From: Maritimibacter sp.
Lineage (GTDB): Bacteria; Pseudomonadota; Alphaproteobacteria; Rhodobacterales; Rhodobacteraceae
Reading direction: 5' to 3'
Assembly: GCA_011389895.1 (NCBI GenBank)
Contig: JAABTN010000001.1
Span: 1 to 64,000, forward strand
Length of the DNA stretch: 64,000 nt
Part shown: positions 44,076 to 52,178 of the stretch, piece by piece
Position numbering within the stretch: the stretch's first letter is position 1
Layout: the number at the start of each line of letters is the position of its first letter
Made by a program: the position numbers and the translations under genes
Notes under the pieces: generated by a model
What the model saw: the letters and a program-made list of their open reading frames with translations, nothing else
The model's database searches: none
Told to the model about the DNA's origin: nothing

Positions 44076-44551
44076 GCACCCGCCTCCTTGAACACCGCGT
44101 CCAGCTTAGCTTCGTCCAGCCCGGCAATGACACGGTCATCCACCATGGCAGCAGGCCCGTTGGCGCAAAGCCCCAAGCAATAGACCGGCTCGACAGTCAC
44201 AGCGCCGTTGGGCGAGGTTCCGTGCCACGCGGTGCCGAGTTTCGCCAAAGCCCCTTCGGCGAGCGCATCGGCCCCCACGGCCTTGCAGGCTTCGGCACGG
44301 CAAATCTTGACCACGTGGCGGCCCGCCGGAAGCGTGCGGAAATCGTGGTAGAAGGACATCACGCCATGCACCTCGGCCCGGCTGATGTTCAGCGCGTCGG
44401 CGATGTCGAGAAGGGCTTCCTCGGGAACATATCCGAAGGCCTCCATCATCGCGTGCAGGATGGGCAAAAGTGGCCCTTCGAGATGCAGATGCGCCTCGAT
44501 CAGGTCACGAATGTCGCCCCGGTCGGGCGTGGCTGGCTGCTGGGCTGGCAT
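44072..44551 (-). CDS. fdsG: NAD-dependent formate dehydrogenase gamma subunit (NuoE-like)
   Basis: 159 aa. A thioredoxin-like [2Fe-2S] domain follows a helical N-terminus (PILHAMMEAFGYVPEEAL, HGVMSFYHDFR). The four ligand cysteines are CRAEAC and CLGLCANGPAAMV. It is the first gene of the fds operon and lies 86 nt after the LysR gene; its start follows GGAGGTTTC. Confidence 0.96.
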   Translation of the reverse strand: MPAQQPATPDRGDIRDLIEAHLHLEGPLLPILHAMMEAFGYVPEEALLDIADALNISRAEVHGVMSFYHDFRTLPAGRHVVKICRAEACKAVGADALAEGALAKLGTAWHGTSPNGAVTVEPVYCLGLCANGPAAMVDDRVIAGLDEAKLDAVFKEAGA

Positions 44552-44584
44552 GAAACCTCCGGTGTTGCCCGCGCGGTATCGCGG

Positions 44585-44601
44585 GATTCACCCGATGAAT
44601 C
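44585..44601. promoter_or_regulatory. Inverted repeat in the fdsG leader
   Basis: GATTCA-CCCGA-TGAATC is a perfect 6-5-6 inverted repeat 34 nt upstream of the fdsG ATG. On the minus strand it overlaps the likely -10/start region, so it could be an operator. It does not fit the T-N11-A form of LysR sites. Confidence 0.45.
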
Positions 44602-44623
44602 AATATCGCCATACCGTCAGGCA

Positions 44624-44638
44624 ATAGGAATTATCTAT
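44624..44638. promoter_or_regulatory. Candidate FdsR (LysR) site in front of the fds operon
   Basis: ATAG-GAATTAT-CTAT is an inverted repeat with the T-N11-A geometry typical of LysR activators. It lies between the regulator's stop codon and fdsG, about 70-85 nt before the fdsG start, where an activator would sit beside -35. Confidence 0.5.
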
Positions 44639-45525
44639 CAAGAGCCCCTCTCGATCTCGCGCGCCATGTCGATAAGCGATTGCAGAACCGGCGTCTGCGG
44701 TTCCTGATGCGGCGCAACAAGGCCCACGGCAGGCCCCGGCACCCCCGGCGCAATGGCGACCAGCGCCACGTCGCGCCCCTTGGCAAGGCTCTTGGCCATG
44801 TCCACGGGCAACACGGTGGACCACCCGCCCTGTTCGACGTGGTTGACCAGAACCACGGTCGAATTCGACTCCATCTCGGCCACCGGCGCCAGCCCCGCTT
44901 CCATGAAAGCACGGTTGATGATCCGGCGGTTTTGCATGTCGGGGGTCAGAAGACACAGACGGTGATCCACGAGATCGGCCCAGCCGACCGAGGCCCGCCC
45001 GGCAAGGTCATCATCCGGCGCGGTGACCAAGGCATAGGTTTCGCGGTAAAGCTGGCGCGTGGTCACCCGGCCCAGAGGTTCGTTGTCGAGATAGGACAAC
45101 CCCACGTCGGCCTCGAAGTTCTCGAGCATTTCCAAGATTTCGGTCGACGTGCGGCTGAGAATGGTGAACCGCACGCGCGGATGCGCGGCGGAAAATCGGG
45201 CGGCGAGGCGCGAGGCCCAGGTCAGGGCGGTGGGGATCACGGCCAGACGCAGGTGGCCCGAAAGCCCTTCGCGCGAGAACCGCATTTCTTCCTTCAGCCG
45301 CTTGGCGTCCCCCACGATCTGGCGTGCCCAATCAAGCGCGCGCGCGCCTTCGGGGGTGAGCCCGCCAAAGCGCGATCCGCGTTGGACGAGCTTGACGCCC
45401 AGCTCTGCCTCAAGCTGCTTGATCCCCGCCGAGAGGGTCGGTTGGGTCACCCCGATCGCCTCCGCCGCGCGCCCGAAATGCCGTTCGTTGGCCAGCGCGA
45501 TGAACATTTCCAGTTTCGACAACAT
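44638..45525 (-). CDS. fdsR: LysR-family regulator of the formate dehydrogenase operon
   Basis: 295 aa. The helix-turn-helix lies in residues 3-62 (MFIALANERHFGRAAEAIGV, TQPTLSAGIKQLEAELGV), and the effector domain in about 90-290 has VNHVEQGGWSTVLP. Same strand and directly upstream of fdsG, as fdsR in Cupriavidus and Rhodobacter. It probably responds to formate; the symbol rests on position. A palindrome cluster before its start suggests autoregulation. Confidence 0.85.
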   Translation of the reverse strand: MLSKLEMFIALANERHFGRAAEAIGVTQPTLSAGIKQLEAELGVKLVQRGSRFGGLTPEGARALDWARQIVGDAKRLKEEMRFSREGLSGHLRLAVIPTALTWASRLAARFSAAHPRVRFTILSRTSTEILEMLENFEADVGLSYLDNEPLGRVTTRQLYRETYALVTAPDDDLAGRASVGWADLVDHRLCLLTPDMQNRRIINRAFMEAGLAPVAEMESNSTVVLVNHVEQGGWSTVLPVDMAKSLAKGRDVALVAIAPGVPGPAVGLVAPHQEPQTPVLQSLIDMAREIERGS

Positions 45526-45549
45526 GTTCGAAACCTACCATCAATTACC

Positions 45550-45605
45550 CGGTTTTCCATCGAAAACCGCTATCAAAAATCGGATAATCTAAAGCTATCT
45601 TGGAA
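45550..45605. promoter_or_regulatory. Palindrome cluster upstream of fdsR
   Basis: CGGTTTTC-CATC-GAAAACCG at 45550-45569 is a perfect 8-bp inverted repeat. TATC-N8-GATA and GATA-N9-TATC follow within 45570-45600 on overlapping sequence. The gap of 156 nt separates fdsR from the divergent LpxR-like gene, so the elements could serve either. Confidence 0.5.
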
Positions 45606-45681
45606 AAATGGAATTCCGACTCGGCGCGAATCGGTTGCCCGGCTATAGTCTGACTTTCTGGTGGGGGCCGGGAGATGATGG

Positions 45682-46593
45682 ATGCCTGTATCCTTTGGCC
45701 GCCTGCCGGGCGCAGCCCTTGCTTTGCTTGTCACGTTGGCAACCCCGTTGCTGGCGCAGGAACGTGGGTTTCTTGGCTTCTCGACCTTCACCACCAATGA
45801 CGCCTTCGGGGATGGGGCGGATCGGTGGCAGACCTCGTCGCTCTCCACGTCGTTTCTCTATGGCCCCAAGGGGCTAGCCGACCCGCCATCGCGGTTCGGG
45901 GCGCTTTGGGAATTGCGCACCGGCATGCAGATCATCACGCCTGAGAACACGCAGACACCGGCACCCGGGGATCGCGCCGTGGCAGGCATTCTTCGTGCCG
46001 AGCTTTGGACCCACGCCGCGCGCGGCGGTTGGGACATGGCGCTGGGCGTCGGGGTCGAAGCGGTCGGCCCGGGCACCCGCGTGATCGCGGCGCAAGACCG
46101 GTTTCACCAACGATTTGGCTTTGACCGGATCGCCCCGGCTGCACGCGCCGGGCAGATCGGCACGACCATTCGCCCCATGGCTTCCGCGTCGATTGCGCGC
46201 TCTGTCCATATGAGCGATGCCATAACGCTGCGCCCCTTTGCCGAGGCGCGCGCGGGGCTTGAAACCTATGGGCGCGTCGGGGTCGATGTCTTGATTGGTC
46301 CGGGGTTTGACCAAGGTGTGCTCGCCCGCGATTACGTGACCGGGCATCTCTACAAAACCAACAAGGGCGGCTCCCCCGGTGTCTCGGCGATCTTCGGGGC
46401 GGACGTGGCGGGGGTGGTGTCGTCACGCTATCTTCCCGCCCCGACGCGCCTGCGCCCGCGTTTGCGCGGCGGGTTGCTGGTGGAAGAAAACAATTTCTCG
46501 GTGTTCTACGGCGCAACCTGGCTTGGCCGCGAATTCGTCGGGCAGCCATCGGGGCAGCTTGTCGGCTCGCTCCAGTTTCGGCTCAAGTTCTGA
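45682..46593 (+). CDS. LpxR-family (DUF2219) outer-membrane lipid A deacylase-like protein
   Basis: 303 aa. Signal peptide MPVSFGRLPGAALALLVTLA ends near LAQ|ERG. The mature N-terminus has STFTTNDAFGDGADRW, the Asn-Asp pair and D-R-W of LpxR, and DRFHQRFGFDR further on contains the likely active-site His. Alternating amphipathic strands run to the C-terminal phenylalanine (SLQFRLKF), as in outer-membrane barrels. LpxR removes the 3'-acyloxyacyl group of lipid A in Salmonella; activity here is inferred. Confidence 0.75.
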   Translation: MPVSFGRLPGAALALLVTLATPLLAQERGFLGFSTFTTNDAFGDGADRWQTSSLSTSFLYGPKGLADPPSRFGALWELRTGMQIITPENTQTPAPGDRAVAGILRAELWTHAARGGWDMALGVGVEAVGPGTRVIAAQDRFHQRFGFDRIAPAARAGQIGTTIRPMASASIARSVHMSDAITLRPFAEARAGLETYGRVGVDVLIGPGFDQGVLARDYVTGHLYKTNKGGSPGVSAIFGADVAGVVSSRYLPAPTRLRPRLRGGLLVEENNFSVFYGATWLGREFVGQPSGQLVGSLQFRLKF

Positions 46594-46668
46594 AGTCTGC
46601 GCGAGATTGGAAAAACTCGTACAAAAAGCTTAACAGTGCGAATCACCCGTGCTAGTGATTGATCGTTA

Positions 46669-47781
46669 ATGAACGAAGCGGTTCACAAGAAACCGCAAGA
46701 CAAGACGAGCAAAGGCAGGCATTCAGGCATGATGACGGGCATTCTCGGCTCGTTTGTCATCTCTTGGTCCCAAACCGAAATAGACGGCCTCGCGGATGCA
46801 CCGCGCGGGTCGCTGGGGATTGGTGCGAGTTGGCGGTGGTTCGGACAGGCGATGCGGGTCGATGGCCCGCGCGACGTGATCCGACTGGACCTCGCCAGTG
46901 GAGAGGCAGACATACGCAAGCGCGCGGCGCGCAAGGTGCGCCGCATGATGGGTGACGGTGGGGGCGACGGGGCACCGCGCCCGGAACCGGAACATCTGTT
47001 CGATCTCGGGTTCACGGTCACCGATGGCTATCACGGCTATGACGTGTCGCTGATCCACAGCGCAGAGGGCGCGCAAACGCTTCTGATGTTCAAGGACGGC
47101 TTGCCCCCCTCGGATCGCGATCTTTGGGTGGTCGAGGCCCGCATGGAGGCCGCCGAGGTCAACCGACAGCTCGATCAGCCCACCGGGGTTATCTGTTTCA
47201 CGCCGGGCACGCGCATCCGCACCGCTGATGGCGATGTGGCGGTCGAGGACATTCGCGAAGGTGACCGGATCCAGACCAAGGACAACGGGTGCCAGGATGT
47301 GCGCTGGATCGGTCAACGACAGGTCACCGGCGCGCGGCTTTTTGCCATGCCAGAGCTTCGGCCTATCCGCCTGCGCGCCCATGCGCTGGGCGATGCGCGG
47401 CCGGATGGCAGCCTGCTTGTGTCACCCGCCCACCGGGTGCTTGTGAAAGGCGCGAAGGCGCGGGCGCTCTTTGGCGAGGACGAGGTTCTGGTTGCCGCCC
47501 GCCACCTGATCGACGACCGACATGTGATGCGCGACCGCAGCGTGAGCCGGGTGACCTACATTCACCTTCTGCTCGATGCGCACCAAGTGGTGTTCGCCAA
47601 CGGTCTGGAAACCGAAAGCTTCCTGCCGGAGGATGAAGCCATGGCGGCGGTTGAAACCGGTCAGCGCGAGCGCCTGTTGTCACAAATGCCCGAGCTTCAA
47701 AATGGCTCCGACCTTTATGGACGACCGGCGCGCCGGATCCTGTCGAAGGCCGAGGCCGCGATCATGGGTGCAGCGGGCTGA
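46669..47781 (+). CDS. Hint-domain protein
   Basis: 370 aa. A variable N-terminal region of about 180 residues precedes a Hint_2 domain that begins at a Cys, VICFTPGTRIRTADGDVAVE, with IREGDRIQTKDNG and LVSPAHRVLVKGA following and VVFANGLETESF at the end. The canonical C-terminal H-N of inteins is missing, so normal splicing is unlikely. Many Roseobacters carry such proteins, often with calcium-binding repeats, but none are present here. The start could also be the ATG pair at 46729. No signal peptide seen. Confidence 0.82.
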   Translation: MNEAVHKKPQDKTSKGRHSGMMTGILGSFVISWSQTEIDGLADAPRGSLGIGASWRWFGQAMRVDGPRDVIRLDLASGEADIRKRAARKVRRMMGDGGGDGAPRPEPEHLFDLGFTVTDGYHGYDVSLIHSAEGAQTLLMFKDGLPPSDRDLWVVEARMEAAEVNRQLDQPTGVICFTPGTRIRTADGDVAVEDIREGDRIQTKDNGCQDVRWIGQRQVTGARLFAMPELRPIRLRAHALGDARPDGSLLVSPAHRVLVKGAKARALFGEDEVLVAARHLIDDRHVMRDRSVSRVTYIHLLLDAHQVVFANGLETESFLPEDEAMAAVETGQRERLLSQMPELQNGSDLYGRPARRILSKAEAAIMGAAG

Positions 47782-47794
47782 CGTCTCGGGCTGG

Positions 47795-48865
47795 TCACCG
47801 CCGATTGGGTTTTTCTTTCGCGATACGCTTCACATGTTTCGCAAAGCCCTTCTCGCGCGCCCGCTTTTCGGCGATGCTTTCGCGGTTGTGTATCTCTTCC
47901 GCCGCCAGCTTGCGAAACCGGTCGAGCCGGGTTGGGTCAAGGGTGTCCGCCGCGATCGCCGCCTGAACCGCGCAGCCCGGCTCGCTTTCATGGGCGCAAT
48001 CGCGAAACTTGCAGCGGGTGGCGAGACCTTCGATGTCCTCGAAAAGCTCTGAAATCCCGGCCCCCACGTCTGTCAGCTGCAACTCCCGCATCCCCGGTGT
48101 GTCGAGCACGGCGGGGCCGTCTTTGGTGAGGTATAGCTGTCGGTGCCGGGTGGTGTGGCGGCCCTTGGCGTCGTCTTCGCGCACGCCTTGGGTGTCGAGC
48201 GTGGTATCGGCCAAGGCGTTGGTCAGGGTCGATTTGCCCACACCGGAAGATCCAAGAAAGGCCACCGTGCGCCCGGGTTTGGCCCAATTGGCCAGCCGGG
48301 CTTTCACGTCGTCCGCCTTGGCGTTCAGGGCGAGCGCCGGCACACGGTCTGAAATTGCCGCCGCGCGGGCAAGGTAGGCGTCGGCATCCGCTGCGAGGTC
48401 GGATTTGGTGATCAAGATGACCGGCTCGACCTCGGCCTCGAAACATAGGGCGATGTAGCGTTCCAGCCGCGCGATGTTGAAATCGGCATTCGCCGAGGTG
48501 ACGATAAACACCGTGTCGACATTGGCGGCGATGAGTTGCAGGTATTTCAGCCGCCCCGCCGCCACCCTCTGGATCAGCGATTTGCGCGCCAGCCGGACGC
48601 TGTTTTTCGGGTGCTCGGCGTCATAAAGCAGCCAATCGCCCACCGTCAGGTCATCGTCCGGGGGCACTTCGACATCAAGTGTTTCGCCGATGCAGACAAG
48701 GCCGGATCGGTGCACTTCGGTCACCCGAACCGGGGGCGTCGTGCTGAGCGCGTCGGCGTCAAGCTGGCTTGCGAAGAACCCCTGCCAGCCCAATTGGGTC
48801 AGGCGGGTTCTCGGGGCGGGGTTGGGCGCTGCGGTGCCAAGGAATTGGGAGTAGTCCCGTGTCAT
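47795..48865 (-). CDS. rsgA: Ribosome biogenesis GTPase RsgA
   Basis: 356 aa from the ATG at 48865; a longer frame to 48961 does not fit. Order OB-fold, circularly permuted GTPase, zinc finger: G4 LITKSDLA, G1 GSSGVGKSTLTNALAD, G2 HTTRHRQLY, G3 DTPGMREL, then Cys/His ligands in CKFRDCAHESEPGC. RsgA helps mature the 30S subunit near the decoding centre. rpsD, a 30S protein, is divergent across a 483-nt gap. Confidence 0.93.
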   Translation of the reverse strand: MTRDYSQFLGTAAPNPAPRTRLTQLGWQGFFASQLDADALSTTPPVRVTEVHRSGLVCIGETLDVEVPPDDDLTVGDWLLYDAEHPKNSVRLARKSLIQRVAAGRLKYLQLIAANVDTVFIVTSANADFNIARLERYIALCFEAEVEPVILITKSDLAADADAYLARAAAISDRVPALALNAKADDVKARLANWAKPGRTVAFLGSSGVGKSTLTNALADTTLDTQGVREDDAKGRHTTRHRQLYLTKDGPAVLDTPGMRELQLTDVGAGISELFEDIEGLATRCKFRDCAHESEPGCAVQAAIAADTLDPTRLDRFRKLAAEEIHNRESIAEKRAREKGFAKHVKRIAKEKPNRR

Positions 48866-49069
48866 GGAGGGTATCTTTCTGGAACGGTCTTTCGGGCTCG
48901 AACATGGGTCACCGCCCGCCTGCGGCGGGGCCTTGGGTCTGTCCATGTGGGGGAGGCCCATCTGCCTCCCGGCCTTAGCGGGTCATAAACGCTCCATCGT
49001 GGTTAGCCCCGAGAATAAAGCGGGACGCGCGGATGGCAAGAAATAAGGGCCGGTGCCGGGCCACAAAGC

Positions 49070-49097
49070 GTTGACTCGCCCGCCCGGACCGCTATAA
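49070..49097 (+). promoter_or_regulatory. Sigma-70-type promoter of rpsD
   Basis: TTGACT (49070-49075), 16-nt spacer, TATAAG (49092-49097). Transcription would begin near 49104, giving a leader of about 245 nt ahead of rpsD. Confidence 0.75.
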
Positions 49098-49107
49098 GCC
49101 CGCCATC

Positions 49108-49130
49108 TGGCCCCTGCATGGGGCCGGTTT
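49108..49130 (+). promoter_or_regulatory. Leader hairpin with T-run at the start of the rpsD transcript
   Basis: GGCCCC (49108-49113) pairs with GGGGCC (49119-49124) over a TGCAT loop, followed by GGTTTT. It sits immediately after the predicted start site and resembles a short terminator, so it could attenuate rpsD transcription. Confidence 0.5.
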
Positions 49131-49280
49131 TCATTGGTGTTGGTGGCCCTCGCAAGAGGCAGCCTGTCAACCCGGGTCGCTGGATCGCACGCGAAACAGT
49201 CCGGGGAGAGGACAACGCCCTTTAACAACGGCACGAGGCCATCCGGCCATCCGCGCCCCACGGTCGGAACCGCAAATGCG

Positions 49281-49326
49281 ATTTCGACCCGAAACGTGGG
49301 AACCGGTTTTCGGATCAAGTCGAAAT
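49281..49326 (+). repeat. Long imperfect palindrome ahead of rpsD, resembling an alphaproteobacterial intergenic repeat
   Basis: ATTTCGAC-CCGAAA (49281-49294) pairs with TTTCGG (49308-49313) and GTCGAAAT (49319-49326), leaving a 5-nt bulge (ATCAA) and a loop containing GTGGGAACCGGTT. The core CGTGGGAACCGGTTTTCGG closely resembles the palindromic repeats scattered between genes in rhizobia and Brucella, as I recall them. It ends 9 nt before AAAGGAG, the rpsD ribosome-binding site. Confidence 0.6.
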
Positions 49327-49348
49327 GCCACTATAAAGGAGATCAGCC

Positions 49349-49969
49349 GTGACCAAACGCACGTCTGCCAAGTACAAACTCGACCGCCGCATGGGCGAAA
49401 ACATCTGGGGTCGCCCCAAGTCACCGGTCAACCGCCGTGAATATGGCCCCGGCCAGCACGGTCAGCGCCGCAAGGGCAAGATGTCGGACTTCGGTCTTCA
49501 GCTTCGCGCCAAGCAGAAGCTCAAGGGCTACTACGGCGACCTTACCGAGAAACAGTTCCGCCGCATCTTTGCCGAAGCCGAGCGTCTGCGCGGCGACACC
49601 GGTGAACTGCTGATCGGTCTGCTTGAGCGTCGTCTCGACGCGGTGGTCTATCGCGCCAAATTCGTGCCGACCGTCTTTGCCGCCCGTCAATTCGTCAACC
49701 ATGCCCACGTGCTGGTGAACGGCAAGCGCGTCAACATCCCGTCCTACCGCGTGAAGGAAGGCGACGTGATCGAGGTTCGCGAGAAATCCAAGCAGATGGC
49801 AATGGTGATCGAGGCCAGCCAACTGCCCGAGCGTGACGTGCCCGATTACATCGACGCCGACCACTCGAAGATGAAGGCGACCTTCGTGCGCACCCCGGGT
49901 CTCTCGGATGTGCCCTACCCGGTGCACATGGAACCGAACCTCGTCATCGAATTCTACGCGCAGAACTAA
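49349..49969 (+). CDS. rpsD: 30S ribosomal protein S4
   Basis: 206 aa, alphaproteobacterial form. [20 protein letters not shown] opens the protein; [19 protein letters not shown] and the S4 RNA-binding domain ([33 protein letters not shown]) follow. The start codon is GTG at 49349, 7 nt after AAAGGAGA. S4 nucleates 30S assembly and in many bacteria represses its own mRNA; the structured leader fits such control. Followed by a strong terminator. Confidence 0.97.
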   Translation: MTKRTSAKYKLDRRMGENIWGRPKSPVNRREYGPGQHGQRRKGKMSDFGLQLRAKQKLKGYYGDLTEKQFRRIFAEAERLRGDTGELLIGLLERRLDAVVYRAKFVPTVFAARQFVNHAHVLVNGKRVNIPSYRVKEGDVIEVREKSKQMAMVIEASQLPERDVPDYIDADHSKMKATFVRTPGLSDVPYPVHMEPNLVIEFYAQN

Positions 49970-50004
49970 GCGCACCTGTCGGCTGCTTGCCGATACGCGA
50001 TCAA

Positions 50005-50033
50005 GGGGCCGTCCTTCGGGGCGGTCCTTTTTC
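50005..50033 (+). terminator. Intrinsic terminator of rpsD
   Basis: A 9-10 bp stem with two G-T pairs around a TTCG loop (50005-50027) is followed by CCTTTTT. Confidence 0.85.
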
Positions 50034-50104
50034 GTGGCGCCGCCCATGCTGCGCGGGCATGCGGTCACACCCAGGCCTTGGCGCAGCAATACCTCTGGCC
50101 CTAG

Positions 50105-50118
50105 GCGGTCATGACCGC
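50105..50118. promoter_or_regulatory. 14-bp perfect palindrome upstream of hisC
   Basis: GCGGTCATGACCGC is self-complementary over all 14 bases and is flanked by near-symmetric CTAG and TAG. It lies 44 nt before the hisC ATG, a position suited to an operator. No cognate regulator is recognised. Confidence 0.4.
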
Positions 50119-50161
50119 TAGAAGGCGGCAGAGACGCGAATTTTCGGGTCCGGGGAAGAAG

Positions 50162-51262
50162 ATGACCAAACACAGCAGACCGACGCCGCAACCCGGCATC
50201 ATGGACATCGAGCTCTACGAAGGCGGCGCGTCGAAGGTCGAGGGCGTCGACAATGTCGTGAAGCTGAGCTCCAACGAGAACCCGCTCGGGCCCTCCGAGG
50301 CGGCGATCAAGGCCTATGGGCGGGCTGGTCACGATCTGCACCGCTATCCGAACACCGACCACCGCGCCCTGCGCGCGGCGATTGGCGAGATCCATGGGCT
50401 CGACCCCGACCGGATCATCTGCGGTGCCGGGTCGGACGAGATCATCAACCTGTTGTGCCAAGCCTACGCGGGCCCGAAAGACGAGGTGATCTACCCCGAG
50501 CATGGGTTCTCGATGTACAAGATCTCGGCCCTTGCCGCCGGGGCGACCCCGGTGGCCGTGCGCGAACGCGAGCGCACGGTGGATGTCGATGAAATCCTCG
50601 CTGATGTGAGCCGCAAGACCCGGCTGGTGTTCATCGCGAACCCGGCCAATCCGACCTCGACCATGGTCGGCAAGAAAGAGCTGGCCCGCCTTGCGCGCGA
50701 GCTTCCGAAACATGTCGTGCTGGTGCTCGACGGGGCCTACGCGGAATATGTCGAGACGTTTGACGGCGGCGCATCGTTGGTTGAACGCTTTCCCAACGTG
50801 GTGATGACGCGCACGTTTTCAAAGATTTACGGGCTTGGCGGGCTGCGGATTGGCTGGGGCTTTGCCGCCAAGGACATCATCGACGTGTTGAACCGTATCC
50901 GGGGGCCCTTCAACCTTTCCACCACGCAGCTCGACGTCGCCGAAGCCGCCGTGCGCGACCAGGCGCATCTTGAGCGCTGCCGAACCGAGAACGCCCGCCT
51001 GCGCGCATGGCTGGCCGAGGCGCTCGCCGAACATGGCGTGCCGTCCGATACCTCTTGCACCAACTTCGTGCTGGCGCGGTTCCAGAATGAAAGCGAGGCC
51101 GAGGCGGTGGACGGGCATCTGAAAAGCAACGGGATCATCGTGCGCCGCGTGGGCGGCTACGGGTTGCCCCATTGCCTGCGCATCACCGTGGGCGACGAAC
51201 CGTCGGTGCGCCGGGTGGCGCATCTGATCGGTGAATTCAAGGGGGCGAATGCCGATGGCTGA
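50162..51262 (+). CDS. hisC: Histidinol-phosphate aminotransferase
   Basis: 366 aa from the ATG at 50162 behind GGGGAAGAAG. Class I/II PLP fold: [13 protein letters not shown] near the N-terminus, [37 protein letters not shown] and the PLP lysine in [18 protein letters not shown]. HisC-type enzymes beside a prephenate dehydrogenase often also act on aromatic amino acids, so an imidazole-acetol/tyrosine aminotransferase role is likely. Overlaps the next gene by 8 nt. Confidence 0.92.
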   Translation: MTKHSRPTPQPGIMDIELYEGGASKVEGVDNVVKLSSNENPLGPSEAAIKAYGRAGHDLHRYPNTDHRALRAAIGEIHGLDPDRIICGAGSDEIINLLCQAYAGPKDEVIYPEHGFSMYKISALAAGATPVAVRERERTVDVDEILADVSRKTRLVFIANPANPTSTMVGKKELARLARELPKHVVLVLDGAYAEYVETFDGGASLVERFPNVVMTRTFSKIYGLGGLRIGWGFAAKDIIDVLNRIRGPFNLSTTQLDVAEAAVRDQAHLERCRTENARLRAWLAEALAEHGVPSDTSCTNFVLARFQNESEAEAVDGHLKSNGIIVRRVGGYGLPHCLRITVGDEPSVRRVAHLIGEFKGANADG

Positions 51263-52178
51263 TGCGCCGATCTATGACCGCGTGGCCCTGATCGGTCTTG
51301 GCCTGATCGCCGGGTCGATGTCCCACGCCATGCGGCGCGGCGGTCTTGTGGGCGAGATCGTGGGCACCGCCCGCTCTGCCGAAACCCGCGACGTGGCGCG
51401 CGAGATCGGGCTTGTCGACCGGGTCGTGGACACCGCCGCCGAGGCGGTCGAAGGTGCCGACCTCGTGGTGCTTGCGGTTCCCATCGGGGTCATGGGCACG
51501 GTGATCGAAGAGATTGCCCCACACCTTGCCCCCGGCGCGACGGTGACGGACGTGGGGTCGGTCAAACGCGCGGTCATCGACACGGTCGGCCCGTTCATCC
51601 CCGAAGGCGTGCATTTCATCCCCGCGCACCCCCTTGCCGGGACCGAGCATTCCGGCCCGCGCTCGGGCTTTGCCTCGCTTTTCGACAACCGCTTTTGCCT
51701 CGTCGTGCCGATCGAAGGTTCGGACCGGGACGCGGTCGAGCGGCTCAAGTCGCTGTGGCAGGGGATGGGGGCCAAGACCGAAGAGATGGACGCGGATCAC
51801 CATGATCTCGTGCTCGCGGTCACCTCGCATACCCCGCACCTGATCGCCTACACGATGGTGGGGGTCGCCGATGACCTGCGCCGTGTCACCGACAGCGAAG
51901 TGATCAAGTATTCCGCTGCGGGGTTTCGCGATTTTACCCGGATCGCGGCCTCGGACCCGACGATGTGGCGCGACGTGTTCCTGACCAACAAGGATGCGAC
52001 GCTGGAAATTCTCGGGCGGTTCACGGAAGAACTTTTCGCACTTCAACGGGCCATTCGCACCGGGGATGGGGCACAATTGTTTGACTATTTCACACATACC
52101 CGCGAAATCCGCCGGGGGATTATCGAGGCCGGGCAGGACACCGATGCGCCCGACTTCGGGCGGGTCAAGCCGGAATGA
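51255..52178 (+). CDS. tyrC: Prephenate/cyclohexadienyl dehydrogenase
   Basis: 307 aa from the ATG at 51255, inside the end of hisC. The NAD(P) motif is [16 protein letters not shown] (GxGxxxxS, about 12-27); [24 protein letters not shown] and the catalytic His in [17 protein letters not shown] follow. It oxidises prephenate or arogenate in tyrosine synthesis, working with the adjacent aminotransferase. Overlaps the extensin-like gene by 4 nt. Confidence 0.93.
   Translation: MADAPIYDRVALIGLGLIAGSMSHAMRRGGLVGEIVGTARSAETRDVAREIGLVDRVVDTAAEAVEGADLVVLAVPIGVMGTVIEEIAPHLAPGATVTDVGSVKRAVIDTVGPFIPEGVHFIPAHPLAGTEHSGPRSGFASLFDNRFCLVVPIEGSDRDAVERLKSLWQGMGAKTEEMDADHHDLVLAVTSHTPHLIAYTMVGVADDLRRVTDSEVIKYSAAGFRDFTRIAASDPTMWRDVFLTNKDATLEILGRFTEELFALQRAIRTGDGAQLFDYFTHTREIRRGIIEAGQDTDAPDFGRVKPE

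Larger units (their letters stand above)
48866..49348. other. 483-nt divergent intergenic region between rsgA and rpsD
   Basis: No gene found. The rsgA side holds two perfect hairpins, CCCGCC-TGC-GGCGGG at 48915-48929 and GGGAGGC-N6-GCCTCCC at 48951-48970. The rpsD side holds a promoter (49070-49097), a hairpin at its start (49108-49130) and a long stem-loop (49281-49326) just before the rpsD ribosome-binding site. Confidence 0.6.
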
